Positions 1-7,567 of a stretch of 22,966 bases of DNA are shown piece by piece. The notes under the pieces were generated by a model. That model ran no database searches, was not told where the DNA came from, and saw only the letters and a list, made by a program, of their open reading frames with translations. Within the stretch, counting starts at the first letter, position 1. Each line of letters begins with the position of its first letter. Origin of the DNA: Candidatus Collierbacteria bacterium RIFOXYD1_FULL_40_9. Lineage in GTDB: Bacteria; Patescibacteriota; Microgenomatia; UBA1400; MFAQ01. The DNA lies in NCBI GenBank assembly GCA_001776275.1, contig MFAQ01000004.1, positions 14,431 through 37,396 on the forward strand, read 5' to 3'. The translations under genes were made by a program, and so were the position numbers.

Positions 1-19
1 TATATTGCAAGAATCATTT

Positions 20-25
20 TATAAT
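20..25 (+). promoter_or_regulatory. Candidate -10 element upstream of the small membrane ORF and recG
   Basis: A perfect TATAAT lies at 20-25, 13 bases before the ATG at 39, so a transcript would start with only a few untranslated bases. There is no convincing -35 at 17 bases because that position is off the left edge of the window. No SD sequence separates it from the ATG. It would serve the 30-codon ORF and recG together. Confidence 0.4.
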
Positions 26-38
26 ATTCTTATTCGAA

Positions 39-131
39 ATGACAAAAAGAACTAAAAAACTCTACACACTATTTATTATAATCGGCTCAGCAGTACTTGT
101 TCTAACTAGTATAGCCTCATTATTTGTTTAA
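39..131 (+). CDS. Small single-helix membrane protein, 30 aa, function unknown
   Basis: An ATG-to-TAA reading frame of 30 codons. The protein starts with a basic stretch (MTKRTKK) and continues as one hydrophobic helix of about 20 residues (roughly residues 8-30, rich in I, L, V, A and S) that ends the protein. This is the layout of a small membrane protein or a signal-anchor peptide, with the positive end predicted inside the cell. The stop codon lies 5 bases before the recG start, so the two would be co-transcribed, and a TATAAT sits just upstream. I do not recognise a family. It could also be a non-coding leader that happens to be open, but the positive-inside charge pattern and the tight spacing to recG favour a real gene. 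Confidence 0.45.
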   Translation: MTKRTKKLYTLFIIIGSAVLVLTSIASLFV

Positions 132-136
132 AGAAT

Positions 137-2110
137 TTGGAACTTACGCAATCTATAAGCAACCTCAAGGGGGTAGGGGAGAGTACCAAAGAAAAACTCG
201 CCAAACTAGGCATTTACCAAATATTAGATTTATTAAGACTCTTACCTAATCGGTATCTAGACTATTCCCAAAAAGTTAAAATCAATAAAATCGTTGATGA
301 AAAAAAGACTGTCTCTTTCCTGGCTAAGATCCAAAACCTCAAATACTTCTATACCAAAACAGGCAAACTGTTTACGCAAGGATTAGCAAAAGACGACACT
401 GGGGAAATAAAACTAATCTGGTTCAACAACCCATATATAAAAAAACTCATCAAAGAAGATACTGCCTACACAATAGCTGGCAAAACCAGCAAGTTTGCAA
501 ACAAGGTCTGTCTAATCTCACCAACAGTCGAAGAAGGGGATTCTTTGACACTAAACACGACTGGCCTGGTTCCGGTTTATCCTCAAACTCAAGGGATCAA
601 CTCACGATGGCTTCGGCAAAAAATTAACCACATACTAAGCAACACAGATATTAGCGACCCTCTAGAACCAATAGTCGACTACGCTCAAGCGCTATCAGTA
701 CACCAGGCCTATCATCAGATTCACTTTCCCAGTACCAAAGACCAAAAAAAACAAGCAGACAAAAGATTGTCTTTTAACGAACATCTTAAAATTAGTCTCA
801 AAAATCTATTGGAGCTACAAAATTTAGGTAAATCCATAAAGATACAAACCAACACCATACTCTTTGAATCCGGTCTAGCTAAGTTTCCTTTCCAACTTAC
901 AACAGATCAAATTAAGGTCACAAACAGCCTACTGTCAGATCTCTCAAAAGATCACTATACCCACAGACTTATTCAGGGAGATACTGGTTCTGGTAAAACG
1001 GCCACCATCATTTTGGCCGCCAACCAAAGTCTTAACGCTGGTTTTAGTTGTGTTTTACTTGCACCAACTCAAATACTGGCCAATCAGCACCTGGCTTCTT
1101 TTAAAAAATACTCGCTCTTCCCAGACAATGTTAGTTTAGTAACTACCACAAACAAACTCAACTTCGAAAGTAGCAAACCAAAAGTTTTTATCGGCACCCA
1201 TTCACTTATAAATAGCCTTAATAGTAACCTTGCTTTTCCGCTCTCATTTATCGCCATCGATGAACAACACAAATTTGGAGTTGAACAAAGAGAATCTCTT
1301 CAAAAAAGAAATCCTATACCTCACATCTTCAACCTTTCGGCAACCCCAATACCAAGAACGGTCGCCCAAGGGCTGCTCGGTGAAATTAAAATTAGTACCA
1401 TAAAATACAAACCAGAAAATAGACTACCCATTAAAACACATGTAATAAATGAAACCTACTTTAATCAAAAAGGCCTGTCTTGGTTAAACCAAAAAATCTT
1501 TGAAGGAAACAAGGTTTTTATTGTCTCTCCTACAATCCACACAAACGAAACTACTACCTCAACAGAAAGCCTGTATCTGCGGTATAAAAAAATCTTTCCA
1601 ACTGATCTACCCATATATGTTATACATGGAAAACTAAAACAAGAAGAACAAAACAAGATACTCTCATCGTTCGCCAATACAAGCAAAGCTATTTTAATCT
1701 CTACCTCTTTAATAGAAGTTGGTATAGATGTGCCGAGTGCAAGTATCATGATTATTCACTCAGCCGAAAGATTTGGTCTAGCTCAACTACATCAGCTAAG
1801 AGGTAGGGTCGGTAGGGGAACAAATCAAAGTTTTTGCTTTCTCATACCCACGAGTGATGACCAAGAAGAGACAGAACGATTAAAGTTAATGACAATATAT
1901 AACTCCGGCCTAACTTTAGCCAAAAAAGATCTTATTTTAAGAGGGTCAGGCGAAATTTTTGGCCAAAAACAACACGGCGCTCTTCAAACTAAACTCAAGT
2001 ATTTTTGGTCTAAAAAAAGCTATCTACTGGCAAAAAGCTATGCCAAAAAACTAATCGCCAAAAACAAGACCAACGCAAAAAACATTGCCACCAAGCTCAA
2101 TTACTGTTAA
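137..2110 (+). CDS. recG: ATP-dependent DNA helicase RecG
   Basis: RecG remodels stalled replication forks and branched DNA by fork reversal, using ATP. At 657 aa it is close to the usual 650-700. The N-terminal part (about residues 1-230) is the wedge/OB region that grips the fork. Helicase motifs follow: Walker A GDTGSGKT at 281-288, a DEQH box at 375-378 in place of the usual DEEH/DEQH, LSATPIPRT, then motif VI RGRVGRG late in the second RecA-like domain. The short C-terminal tail is lysine-rich. The start is a TTG at 137, five bases after the small ORF; no ATG fits upstream in frame. No SD site is visible. The last codons carry the rpmF promoter, so rpmF can be expressed separately. I am confident in the family. 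Confidence 0.96.
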   Translation: MELTQSISNLKGVGESTKEKLAKLGIYQILDLLRLLPNRYLDYSQKVKINKIVDEKKTVSFLAKIQNLKYFYTKTGKLFTQGLAKDDTGEIKLIWFNNPYIKKLIKEDTAYTIAGKTSKFANKVCLISPTVEEGDSLTLNTTGLVPVYPQTQGINSRWLRQKINHILSNTDISDPLEPIVDYAQALSVHQAYHQIHFPSTKDQKKQADKRLSFNEHLKISLKNLLELQNLGKSIKIQTNTILFESGLAKFPFQLTTDQIKVTNSLLSDLSKDHYTHRLIQGDTGSGKTATIILAANQSLNAGFSCVLLAPTQILANQHLASFKKYSLFPDNVSLVTTTNKLNFESSKPKVFIGTHSLINSLNSNLAFPLSFIAIDEQHKFGVEQRESLQKRNPIPHIFNLSATPIPRTVAQGLLGEIKISTIKYKPENRLPIKTHVINETYFNQKGLSWLNQKIFEGNKVFIVSPTIHTNETTTSTESLYLRYKKIFPTDLPIYVIHGKLKQEEQNKILSSFANTSKAILISTSLIEVGIDVPSASIMIIHSAERFGLAQLHQLRGRVGRGTNQSFCFLIPTSDDQEETERLKLMTIYNSGLTLAKKDLILRGSGEIFGQKQHGALQTKLKYFWSKKSYLLAKSYAKKLIAKNKTNAKNIATKLNYC

Positions 2111-2113
2111 AAT
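2085..2113 (+). promoter_or_regulatory. Promoter for rpmF, inside the end of recG
   Basis: TTGCCA at 2085-2090 (5 of 6 against TTGACA) and TAAAAT at 2108-2113 (5 of 6 against TATAAT) are spaced by exactly 17 bases. The -10 overlaps the recG stop codon. The rpmF ATG at 2122 begins only 8 bases after the -10, so transcription would start about 1-2 bases before the start codon, giving an almost leaderless message. No SD sequence is present. Confidence 0.55.
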
Positions 2114-2121
2114 AAGCAGAT

Positions 2122-2274
2122 ATGGCAGCTACACCAAAAAGAAAAATATCTACCCAAAGACAAGGTAAACGCAGATCTCAAATCAAGTTATCTACAAGCC
2201 AGTTTGTGACTTGTAAAAAATGTGGCAACCTCAAAAAGTCTCATTTTTTGTGCCCAGTCTGTAAATCAAAATAA
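2122..2274 (+). CDS. rpmF: 50S ribosomal protein bL32
   Basis: A 50-residue protein with the bL32 pattern: an N-terminal basic segment starting MAATPKRK, a stretch rich in K, R, Q and S, and a C-terminal zinc ribbon with two CxxC pairs (C31/C34 and C44/C47), ending in CKSK. It belongs to the large ribosomal subunit. The start ATG is 11 bases after the recG stop. The nusB ATG follows the rpmF stop by four bases, so it heads the ribosome and RNA-processing block. In many bacteria rpmF follows the yceD (DUF177) gene; that partner is not here. The four-cysteine form means it needs zinc. The overlapping frame beginning at 2222 is not a longer nusB start (see nusB). Confidence 0.95.
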   Translation: MAATPKRKISTQRQGKRRSQIKLSTSQFVTCKKCGNLKKSHFLCPVCKSK

Positions 2275-2278
2275 AAAA

Positions 2279-2689
2279 ATGAAATCTGCCCTAGACCCAC
2301 GCCACCTCAAACGCGTCGCTGTTTTTAAATCTCTTTTTGCTGGTAGTTTTACAGAGCAAGAGGAAGTACCTTCTAGGGTCGACAAGATCAACACAAACAT
2401 CGCCCATATCGATGAAATCATCCAAAAATGTGCTCCAGAGTGGCCTATTTCTCAAATCAACAAAGTTGACTTGGCAGTTTTAAGACAAGCCGTTTACGAG
2501 CTTCTTTTCAAACTTCAGACTCCTACCAAAGTCATAATAGACGAGGCTGTAGAAATTGCTAAAAGATACGGAGGTAAAACCAGCTCCAGTTTTGTGAATG
2601 GCGCTTTGGCCGCCGCCATAGGTCACACCAACCGCAATGTCGCCGACGAAACACCTCCTCAAACCACTTCTACCGATGAAACCAACTGA
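2279..2689 (+). CDS. nusB: Transcription antitermination factor NusB
   Basis: NusB binds the BoxA RNA with ribosomal protein S10 (NusE) and supports antitermination of rRNA transcription. The 136-aa protein has the expected all-helical character, and the family-typical C-terminal segment (LRQAVYELLF, then DEAVEIAKRYGGKTSSSFVNGAL) is clear. I place the start at the ATG at 2279, which gives MKSALDPRHLKRV, the usual N-terminus. The frame stays open to 2222 but that extra 19 residues overlap rpmF and look unlike NusB. The last 14 bases overlap the start of rnc, suggesting translational coupling. The C-terminal tail after about residue 115 (TNRNVADETPPQTT...) is polar and probably disordered. Confidence 0.94.
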   Translation: MKSALDPRHLKRVAVFKSLFAGSFTEQEEVPSRVDKINTNIAHIDEIIQKCAPEWPISQINKVDLAVLRQAVYELLFKLQTPTKVIIDEAVEIAKRYGGKTSSSFVNGALAAAIGHTNRNVADETPPQTTSTDETN

Positions 2690-3374
2690 AGTCCAAAAAA
2701 TTGAATCTATCCTCAAGTACTCTTTCAACAACAAGCAGTTGCTCGCCACAGCTCTCACGCACCGTTCCTGTTTAAATAGTCCAAAACCAAAAGAGAGCTA
2801 CGAACGACTTGAATTCCTTGGGGATGCCATTTTAGAAAAAATGATCTCAGTCTTTTTATATCTTAAATACCCTGACAAAATGGAGGGCTTTTTGACTGCA
2901 GCCAGATCTTCACTTGTCAGAACAGAGTCACTCTCCAGTGTGTCTAAAGCCAATGGTTTCGACAAATTTATTCTCATGAGTAAAGGTGAGGAAGCTGGAG
3001 GCGGAAGAAAAAACCCCTCCATTCTCGAAGATGTCATCGAAAGTCTCATTGGTGCCCTTTACTTAGATGGAGGTCCTGAAGCTGCTCAAAAGTTTTTTGA
3101 TAACTTCATACTTCCAAACGCTGATATCAATGTCAGCGAGAACCAGCTAAAAGACCCCAAATCTCTATATCAGGAAATGGTCCAATCTCTTGGCCTTAAC
3201 TCGCCAGTCTATGAAACAATCAAGTCCGAAGGACCAGATCATAGTAAAACTTTCCAGGTACAAGTTCTTGTGGACAAAAGACCTATAGCAGTAGGAGAAG
3301 GTCGAAACAAGCAACAGGCAGAACAAAACGCCGCCAAACAGGCGCTTGAGCTCATTTCAAAACTCAAAAAATGA
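2676..3374 (+). CDS. rnc: Ribonuclease III
   Basis: RNase III cuts double-stranded RNA, notably rRNA precursors. With the start at 2676 it is 232 aa, the normal bacterial size. The catalytic signature ERLEFLGDA begins at residue 43 (acidic residues E46 and D50), and the second metal-binding site DVIESLIGALYLDGG carries D119 and E122. A dsRNA-binding domain runs from about residue 160 to the end (DPKSLYQEMVQ ... KQQAEQNAAKQALELI). The frame is open to 2637, but those 13 extra residues lie inside nusB and do not resemble the family, so I use the ATG at 2676. The end overlaps the rpsP promoter: the TGA stop forms part of the extended -10 element. Confidence 0.96.
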   Translation: MKPTEVQKIESILKYSFNNKQLLATALTHRSCLNSPKPKESYERLEFLGDAILEKMISVFLYLKYPDKMEGFLTAARSSLVRTESLSSVSKANGFDKFILMSKGEEAGGGRKNPSILEDVIESLIGALYLDGGPEAAQKFFDNFILPNADINVSENQLKDPKSLYQEMVQSLGLNSPVYETIKSEGPDHSKTFQVQVLVDKRPIAVGEGRNKQQAEQNAAKQALELISKLKK

Positions 3375-3380
3375 TATAAT
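3372..3380 (+). promoter_or_regulatory. Extended -10 promoter for rpsP, overlapping the rnc stop codon
   Basis: The sequence TGATATAAT at 3372-3380 is a perfect extended -10 element (TG, one base, TATAAT). Six bases (AGCCAC) separate it from the rpsP ATG at 3387, so the expected start of transcription falls on or next to the A of the ATG. No -35 was found at 17 bases, which extended -10 promoters can do without. The rnc stop codon TGA is its 5' end. Confidence 0.6.
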
Positions 3381-3386
3381 AGCCAC

Positions 3387-3629
3387 ATGCTGAAAATCAA
3401 ACTACAACCTACAGGTAAAAAACACCAACGCTACTACCGTATTGTCGTTGCCGAGGACAAATCCAAACTCTCGGGAAAAGTAATAGACACCCTAGGCTCC
3501 TATAACCCTCACGACGAAAACAATAACATTGTCTTGGATCAAAACAATTACCAATTATGGATCAAAAAGGGTGCTCAACCCACGAATACCATTAAAAATC
3601 TCATAAAAACAAATGAAGCAACTAATTGA
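3387..3629 (+). CDS. rpsP: 30S ribosomal protein bS16
   Basis: The 80-aa product starts MLKIKLQPTGKKHQRYYRIVVAED and continues IDTLGSYNPHDE, which is the bS16 pattern (hydrophobic/basic first strand, then the LGxYxP motif). It belongs to the small ribosomal subunit. The start ATG lies 12 bases after the rnc stop and directly behind an extended -10 element, with no SD site. The last 17 bases overlap khpA in another frame, so KhpA synthesis may depend on translation of rpsP. The rpsP-khpA pairing is common in bacteria, where rimM and trmD usually follow; here they do not. Confidence 0.96.
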   Translation: MLKIKLQPTGKKHQRYYRIVVAEDKSKLSGKVIDTLGSYNPHDENNNIVLDQNNYQLWIKKGAQPTNTIKNLIKTNEATN

Positions 3630-3894
3630 GTACATTGTTAGTAACATTGTCAACCACCCAGAAAGCGTCATTATTACCGAGAGCCCGTCCGAGGACGGGG
3701 CTTTTACCAAGTATCTAATTCAAGTTGATCCAGAGGACATTGGTAGAGTCATTGGAAAACAGGGTAAGGTTATCAAATCTATCCGCCAAATAATCCGTAT
3801 TGCCGCCATCCAAAAAGGCACAAGAGCAATGGTAGACCTGCTGGAGCAAGATGGTACGGTAAAAGCAGCCGACAGCGGACAAGAAGAGGCTTAA
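3613..3894 (+). CDS. khpA: KhpA-like KH-domain RNA-binding protein
   Basis: A 93-aa protein with a single type II KH domain. The family hallmark GxxG loop is GKQG at residues 48-51 in the segment RVIGKQGKVIKSIRQI. The family (KhpA, formerly YlqC) binds RNA and works with KhpB in other bacteria in RNA stability and cell-elongation control; KhpB is not in this window. It starts within rpsP (17-base overlap), has no SD site, and its stop overlaps the stop of the convergent pilO gene by 4 bp. The C-terminal tail after about residue 78 (EQDGTVKAADSGQEEA) is acidic and probably flexible. Confidence 0.92.
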   Translation: MKQLIEYIVSNIVNHPESVIITESPSEDGAFTKYLIQVDPEDIGRVIGKQGKVIKSIRQIIRIAAIQKGTRAMVDLLEQDGTVKAADSGQEEA

Positions 3895-4697
3895 AACCCA
3901 AACATATCCGCCGAACTCGTAGAAATTAGAGCAGTGCCAGTTGCCTCAATACTTTTTTCGTCTACAGTAATCAGATCAAAACCCTGCAACAAATCAGCGG
4001 TTTCCAAGTTTTTTTCAGTTAGGGTCTCAATTTTGTTTAGATTTATTCTACCTAAACTTACTTGGTAATATCTAAGTTCCATAGCTATTTGGACATTTTT
4101 GCTTTGAGCCTGCTTTGCCAGCTTAGTCACCTCCTGCAAATTAAGATCAGAAACAATTCCGTATGGCAAACTAGTCTCCACTTTGTTAATAAATTTAAGT
4201 AACACATCCACCGGAGCGGCGACTACAATTTTTATTGGATAAGACGTAAAATTTACCAGATCGTTGGTTCGCTTGGTAGTAGACTCAACTTGGTTGGTGT
4301 CCAGCAAAACCCCAGAAGGTAAACTATAAGAAATAATCGAAACACCAGTTAAGTTAGCAATTTCTCGCAAAATAAAAATAGCCCTGTCCGGGGAGTAGCT
4401 ATTCGGAATAGAAGCCAGTATCTTTGCTTTTTCACTATTATTTAACTCCACATTTAGTTTATCAATACCACTCTTAGATTCCTCAAGCACAGCCAAAGCC
4501 TTAGATTCTGTCTTCAGGCTTGCCTCCAGTTTAACAATATCATCAAACATTGGTTTCACATAAAAAACAGCAATTAAAAGCATTGCCAAAACCGAAAGTA
4601 CACCAACCACAAAAACCCTTAACATTTTTTCCGATATCCAATCGGGTAAAATCAAACCAAAAATCTTTTTGTAACCCACTATTTTTGCCTCAACCAT
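3891..4697 (-). CDS. pilO: Type IV pilus inner-membrane assembly protein PilO-like
   Basis: PilO pairs with PilN in the inner membrane and links the PilM cytoplasmic ring to the pilus. The 268-aa protein has the expected layout: a cytoplasmic N-terminus of about 24 residues, one membrane helix (about 25-47), a coiled-coil stretch (about 55-95), and an extracytoplasmic alpha/beta domain with the PilO-like pattern of helices and strands. It has no cysteine. The start overlaps the end of pilN by 8 bases. It is the last gene of the pilus operon and ends in a 4-bp tail-to-tail overlap with khpA, leaving no room for a terminator. Naming rests on size, topology and position after PilM/N rather than on strong sequence identity. 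Confidence 0.82.
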   Translation of the reverse strand: MVEAKIVGYKKIFGLILPDWISEKMLRVFVVGVLSVLAMLLIAVFYVKPMFDDIVKLEASLKTESKALAVLEESKSGIDKLNVELNNSEKAKILASIPNSYSPDRAIFILREIANLTGVSIISYSLPSGVLLDTNQVESTTKRTNDLVNFTSYPIKIVVAAPVDVLLKFINKVETSLPYGIVSDLNLQEVTKLAKQAQSKNVQIAMELRYYQVSLGRINLNKIETLTEKNLETADLLQGFDLITVDEKSIEATGTALISTSSADMFGF

Positions 4698-5244
4698 TTT
4701 TTTTCAACTCAAACTGAAACTTAATAACATAGCCACCAGTCTTATCTCTGGTTAAGCCCTCCGAGAAAATAGAGGAAAAAACTGTTTGATCAATAATTGT
4801 CTTATCTGTTATTCTGCTCTCCAAGTCCCTTACAGTCGTCAAATCAGGCACAAATGCCGAAACCGCCACCCACCCCTTATTTTGAAAATCAACATTGCGA
4901 AGAACTACACTAGAGGGCATAATCGAAACAATTTCGTCCATATATCGCTTGTAAGCAAATTTACCAGAGTTAATCTTTTCGACTTGGTCCAAGATACCTT
5001 TCGAAAGCACAAACTCATTAACAACTTCATTATTCGACCTTATCTCATTCGAAATGATTACCGATCTCTCGTTTACGGATTCAATCTGAGTCCTAAGGCT
5101 GTAGGTTTTGTAAAGGGCAAAACCAGTAAATGCCATAAACGTTATAAACATAAGACCAAAAACAATCCAAAAACTCTGGATTACAACCGTTTTCGCCTTA
5201 GCTATATACTTTCTTCGACCAGCTAAATTTACCCTAGCTTTCAT
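4690..5244 (-). CDS. pilN: Type IV pilus assembly protein PilN-like
   Basis: A 184-aa bitopic membrane protein. Residues 1-18 are cytoplasmic with RVNLAGRRK, the counterpart of the conserved INLLP motif by which PilN binds PilM. A membrane helix follows (about 22-47), then a coiled coil and a small extracytoplasmic domain (MDEIVSIMPSSVVLRNVDF). No cysteine is present. It starts one base after the pilM stop and overlaps pilO by 8 bases, so M, N and O are translated as a unit. Expected role: link between the PilM ring and PilO in the alignment complex. The PilN call is by motif, topology and gene order. Confidence 0.83.
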   Translation of the reverse strand: MKARVNLAGRRKYIAKAKTVVIQSFWIVFGLMFITFMAFTGFALYKTYSLRTQIESVNERSVIISNEIRSNNEVVNEFVLSKGILDQVEKINSGKFAYKRYMDEIVSIMPSSVVLRNVDFQNKGWVAVSAFVPDLTTVRDLESRITDKTIIDQTVFSSIFSEGLTRDKTGGYVIKFQFELKKNG

Positions 5245-5245
5245 T

Positions 5246-6247
5246 TTAAGTAGATAATCCGTATGCTAACGAAAACAAGGACTCAAGTTGCAAAGTTTCC
5301 GGGTCAAGATCCTGTCCCTCAAAAACATTACCCGTAGCAACCTCTACCCCCTCCAAAGATTTACCAAGATAGCCCGCCAGACCTTGTAAATACGAACCAC
5401 CACCAGTAAGCAACAATTTATTTATTCTTGTTTCACCATATTCATTTCTAAATGTAAGTGACATTTTTCTGATTTCTAGAATCAAATTGTCCACAATAGG
5501 TTTCAAAACTCTATATATTTTTCCATCTAACTGGCTCTCGATCATTCCATAAGTTCGCTTGTACTGCTCGGCTTGATCCATACTCAGACCAAAATTATCA
5601 GCGATAACGTTTGTCATTGCTTGTCCACCAACAGAAAAATAATAATTACCAAAAATCATGGCTTTATTAGCTAACGCGATCTTTATACCAGAATAACCAA
5701 TGTCTACAACAAATGACGGGCTAACGTCTTCAAGGCTAGTAGAAAACGCCCTCAAAAGTGGCAGTAGCTCATTCTCCAAGCGAATCGGCTCCAAACCAAG
5801 TAACTCAAATAACTGTAGGTACAACTCCGAAACTTTGCTAGGTACTGCCACCACATATGTACCAATTTTGTCCTCGCCTGTAAACTGATTATTTTCAAAA
5901 ACAGACCAAGAACTTTCTATTTCATTTGGGGGAAAGGGAACTGATTGGTCTAACTCCCACTTTATTGCCGTCGATAACTCAGGTGTCGACATGTGTGGAA
6001 AAATCATTGTTTTGGCAAAAACAAGCGACTCTGGTAAACTCGCAACTACCGCAGTTTCACCTATTCCATTTTCTCTTAAAGCACTTTTTATATCATCAGT
6101 TAATTGAATTCTCTCAGAATTTGACATAACGGTAATCAACTTTCCAAATCTATTTGGAAAAAAGGCAACATTCTTAACCACTCCATCTTTAACTACCAAT
6201 GCTTTAATGCTTGAGTTACCGATGTCAATACTTAAAATCTTTGCCAT
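5246..6247 (-). CDS. pilM: Type IV pilus assembly protein PilM, actin-like ATPase
   Basis: The 333-aa cytoplasmic protein belongs to the actin/FtsA-like PilM group. The N-terminus MAKILSIDIGNSSIKALVV is the phosphate-1 loop, and the ASLPESLVFAKTMIFPHMS region and the late LLLTGGGSYLQGLAGYL (adenosine motif) match the fold. PilM binds the N-terminus of PilN and forms a ring under the membrane. It starts two bases after the stop of the PilX-like gene and has no SD site. The length (about 330) is normal for PilM. The nucleotide-binding motifs look intact, so it is probably functional. Confidence 0.9.
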   Translation of the reverse strand: MAKILSIDIGNSSIKALVVKDGVVKNVAFFPNRFGKLITVMSNSERIQLTDDIKSALRENGIGETAVVASLPESLVFAKTMIFPHMSTPELSTAIKWELDQSVPFPPNEIESSWSVFENNQFTGEDKIGTYVVAVPSKVSELYLQLFELLGLEPIRLENELLPLLRAFSTSLEDVSPSFVVDIGYSGIKIALANKAMIFGNYYFSVGGQAMTNVIADNFGLSMDQAEQYKRTYGMIESQLDGKIYRVLKPIVDNLILEIRKMSLTFRNEYGETRINKLLLTGGGSYLQGLAGYLGKSLEGVEVATGNVFEGQDLDPETLQLESLFSLAYGLST

Positions 6248-6249
6248 TA

Positions 6250-7035
6250 TTACTGAATAATTGATCCATAAGAAAAAAGTGCGTAATCAAAAACTTCTGG
6301 AGTTCTCTTATCTCTAGATTCTTCGTAATTAAGGCCATAACGAATTGTCTCTGCACCAGTTCCCACAGAACCCTCAGATTTATAAGAAACTACCTGAACA
6401 GGCAGAGTGTCTCCAACAGGCTGAAAGCCCAAAATAGCAGCTCCACCGTAAACAAAAACCCTAATTCTTCGAACTGTAGCATCCAGGTCTATTTGATTTG
6501 TAACATGTGTAAACTCAACACCATTAAGTGTGCCTCCTGAGGTTACTCTGGTAAAACCATTCTCACCAGTTGTATCGTAAGCCAAATCAACAATGCTACT
6601 ATCCATAACCTTACTTACAAACAAAGCAGAAGGTGAACTTGTTACCGATTTCCAATAGATCCTTACACCTTGTAGCGAAGCTGATCCATTCAAAACAATA
6701 TCGATGCTGGACCCAGCAGACACCCTGTCAGTCAGTAATCCATCTTGCCCTATGTTTTCTAGGGTCACCTTATACGACCTATCCTCCCCGACAGCTGTAG
6801 TATTTAAGGATTCTTGACGAGAAACCGCCTCTTCCAATCCCGACTGGGCTGTCAAAAAAGCCTCTGAGCTGTCCTTGCTTAGCTGTTGAATTCTAGTTTC
6901 GGTTGTCACCCTACCGGCCACAGAAACGACTACCGCACTAACAACAGTCATAATCAAAACCATTACCAAAGCAACTTGTCCGCCATGTTGGACTTGTTCT
7001 GAATGTCTCATTTCTTTCTTAGTTAATCGATCCAT
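6250..7035 (-). CDS. PilX/GspK-like minor prepilin lacking Glu5
   Basis: A 261-aa prepilin-like protein. Its N-terminal part reads QVQHGG then QVALVMVLIMTVVSAVVVS, a class III signal with cleavage after GG and a hydrophobic helix. Position 5 of the mature protein is Val, not the Glu that all the neighbouring prepilins have. GspK of type II secretion likewise lacks Glu5 and sits at the tip, so this fits a tip initiator. It has no cysteine, unlike every other prepilin here. It overlaps the previous gene by 17 bases if the ATG at 7035 is used; an alternative ATG at 7011 (MRHSEQ) would leave 7 bases between the genes. The large domain is beta-rich. The PilX/GspK name is by position, size and helix, not by clear identity. 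Confidence 0.72.
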   Translation of the reverse strand: MDRLTKKEMRHSEQVQHGGQVALVMVLIMTVVSAVVVSVAGRVTTETRIQQLSKDSSEAFLTAQSGLEEAVSRQESLNTTAVGEDRSYKVTLENIGQDGLLTDRVSAGSSIDIVLNGSASLQGVRIYWKSVTSSPSALFVSKVMDSSIVDLAYDTTGENGFTRVTSGGTLNGVEFTHVTNQIDLDATVRRIRVFVYGGAAILGFQPVGDTLPVQVVSYKSEGSVGTGAETIRYGLNYEESRDKRTPEVFDYALFSYGSIIQ

Positions 7036-7567
7036 TTAACAATAAAATATCTCTGGAGACGGTCTTTGTAATTGTTACCCCAGTACCCAAAACAGTACTA
7101 GAAATAGAAATCTCCAAATTAATCTTATCACTTATTCCTGACTGACAAAACCACTTTATATCCAAACTGTTAACAGCAACGTCGTCTCCACCAAGATAAA
7201 ACGGCTCTGGGTTATCACCAGAGACTGAAGCCACTTTTTGATTACTAAGTGAGTACTCTGTTTCCACACCACTTAAAGTTTCTACTACAAGTGACGACCC
7301 AGATACACCGCTACTAGCAGCACTCAAACAATCATCCCTTCTGCTTTCCCCAACTCTAATTATCTCCCCAAATCTTAACGTCCGCTCCAACTCGTCAAAA
7401 ATAGCCCGCGCCGAGCTGTTTACTCTAAGGTCCACTTCAGTCAAACCACCAGTCCGCAAATTTTGTGTAAATAGCAAAGTCCCTCCAAGTAAAACAATCA
7501 CCATGAGACTCAATGCAACCAGCATTTCAATCAGGGTGTATCCTGTCCATTTCGCTTTACAAGTCAT
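7019..7567 (-). CDS. PilW/GspJ-like minor prepilin
   Basis: 182 aa. The leader MTCKAKWTG is followed by YTLIEMLVALSLMVIVLL, so PilD would cleave after the Gly; Glu5 is present. The mature domain has two cysteines (RDDC and WFC), consistent with one disulfide. Its position between a PilV-like and a PilX-like gene matches the GspJ/PilW slot in the conserved H-I-J-K order. Its start overlaps the previous stop by 11 bases. The Cys in the leader is removed with the signal. Confidence 0.75.
   Translation of the reverse strand: MTCKAKWTGYTLIEMLVALSLMVIVLLGGTLLFTQNLRTGGLTEVDLRVNSSARAIFDELERTLRFGEIIRVGESRRDDCLSAASSGVSGSSLVVETLSGVETEYSLSNQKVASVSGDNPEPFYLGGDDVAVNSLDIKWFCQSGISDKINLEISISSTVLGTGVTITKTVSRDILLLNGSIN

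Noticed and set aside
2222..2278. Upstream extension of nusB beginning at 2222
   Set aside because: The extra 19 codons lie in another frame of rpmF, and the NusB-like sequence starts only at the ATG at 2279.
2637..2675. Upstream ATG for rnc
   Set aside because: The 13 extra residues overlap nusB and do not look like RNase III; the ATG at 2676 gives the normal N-terminus.
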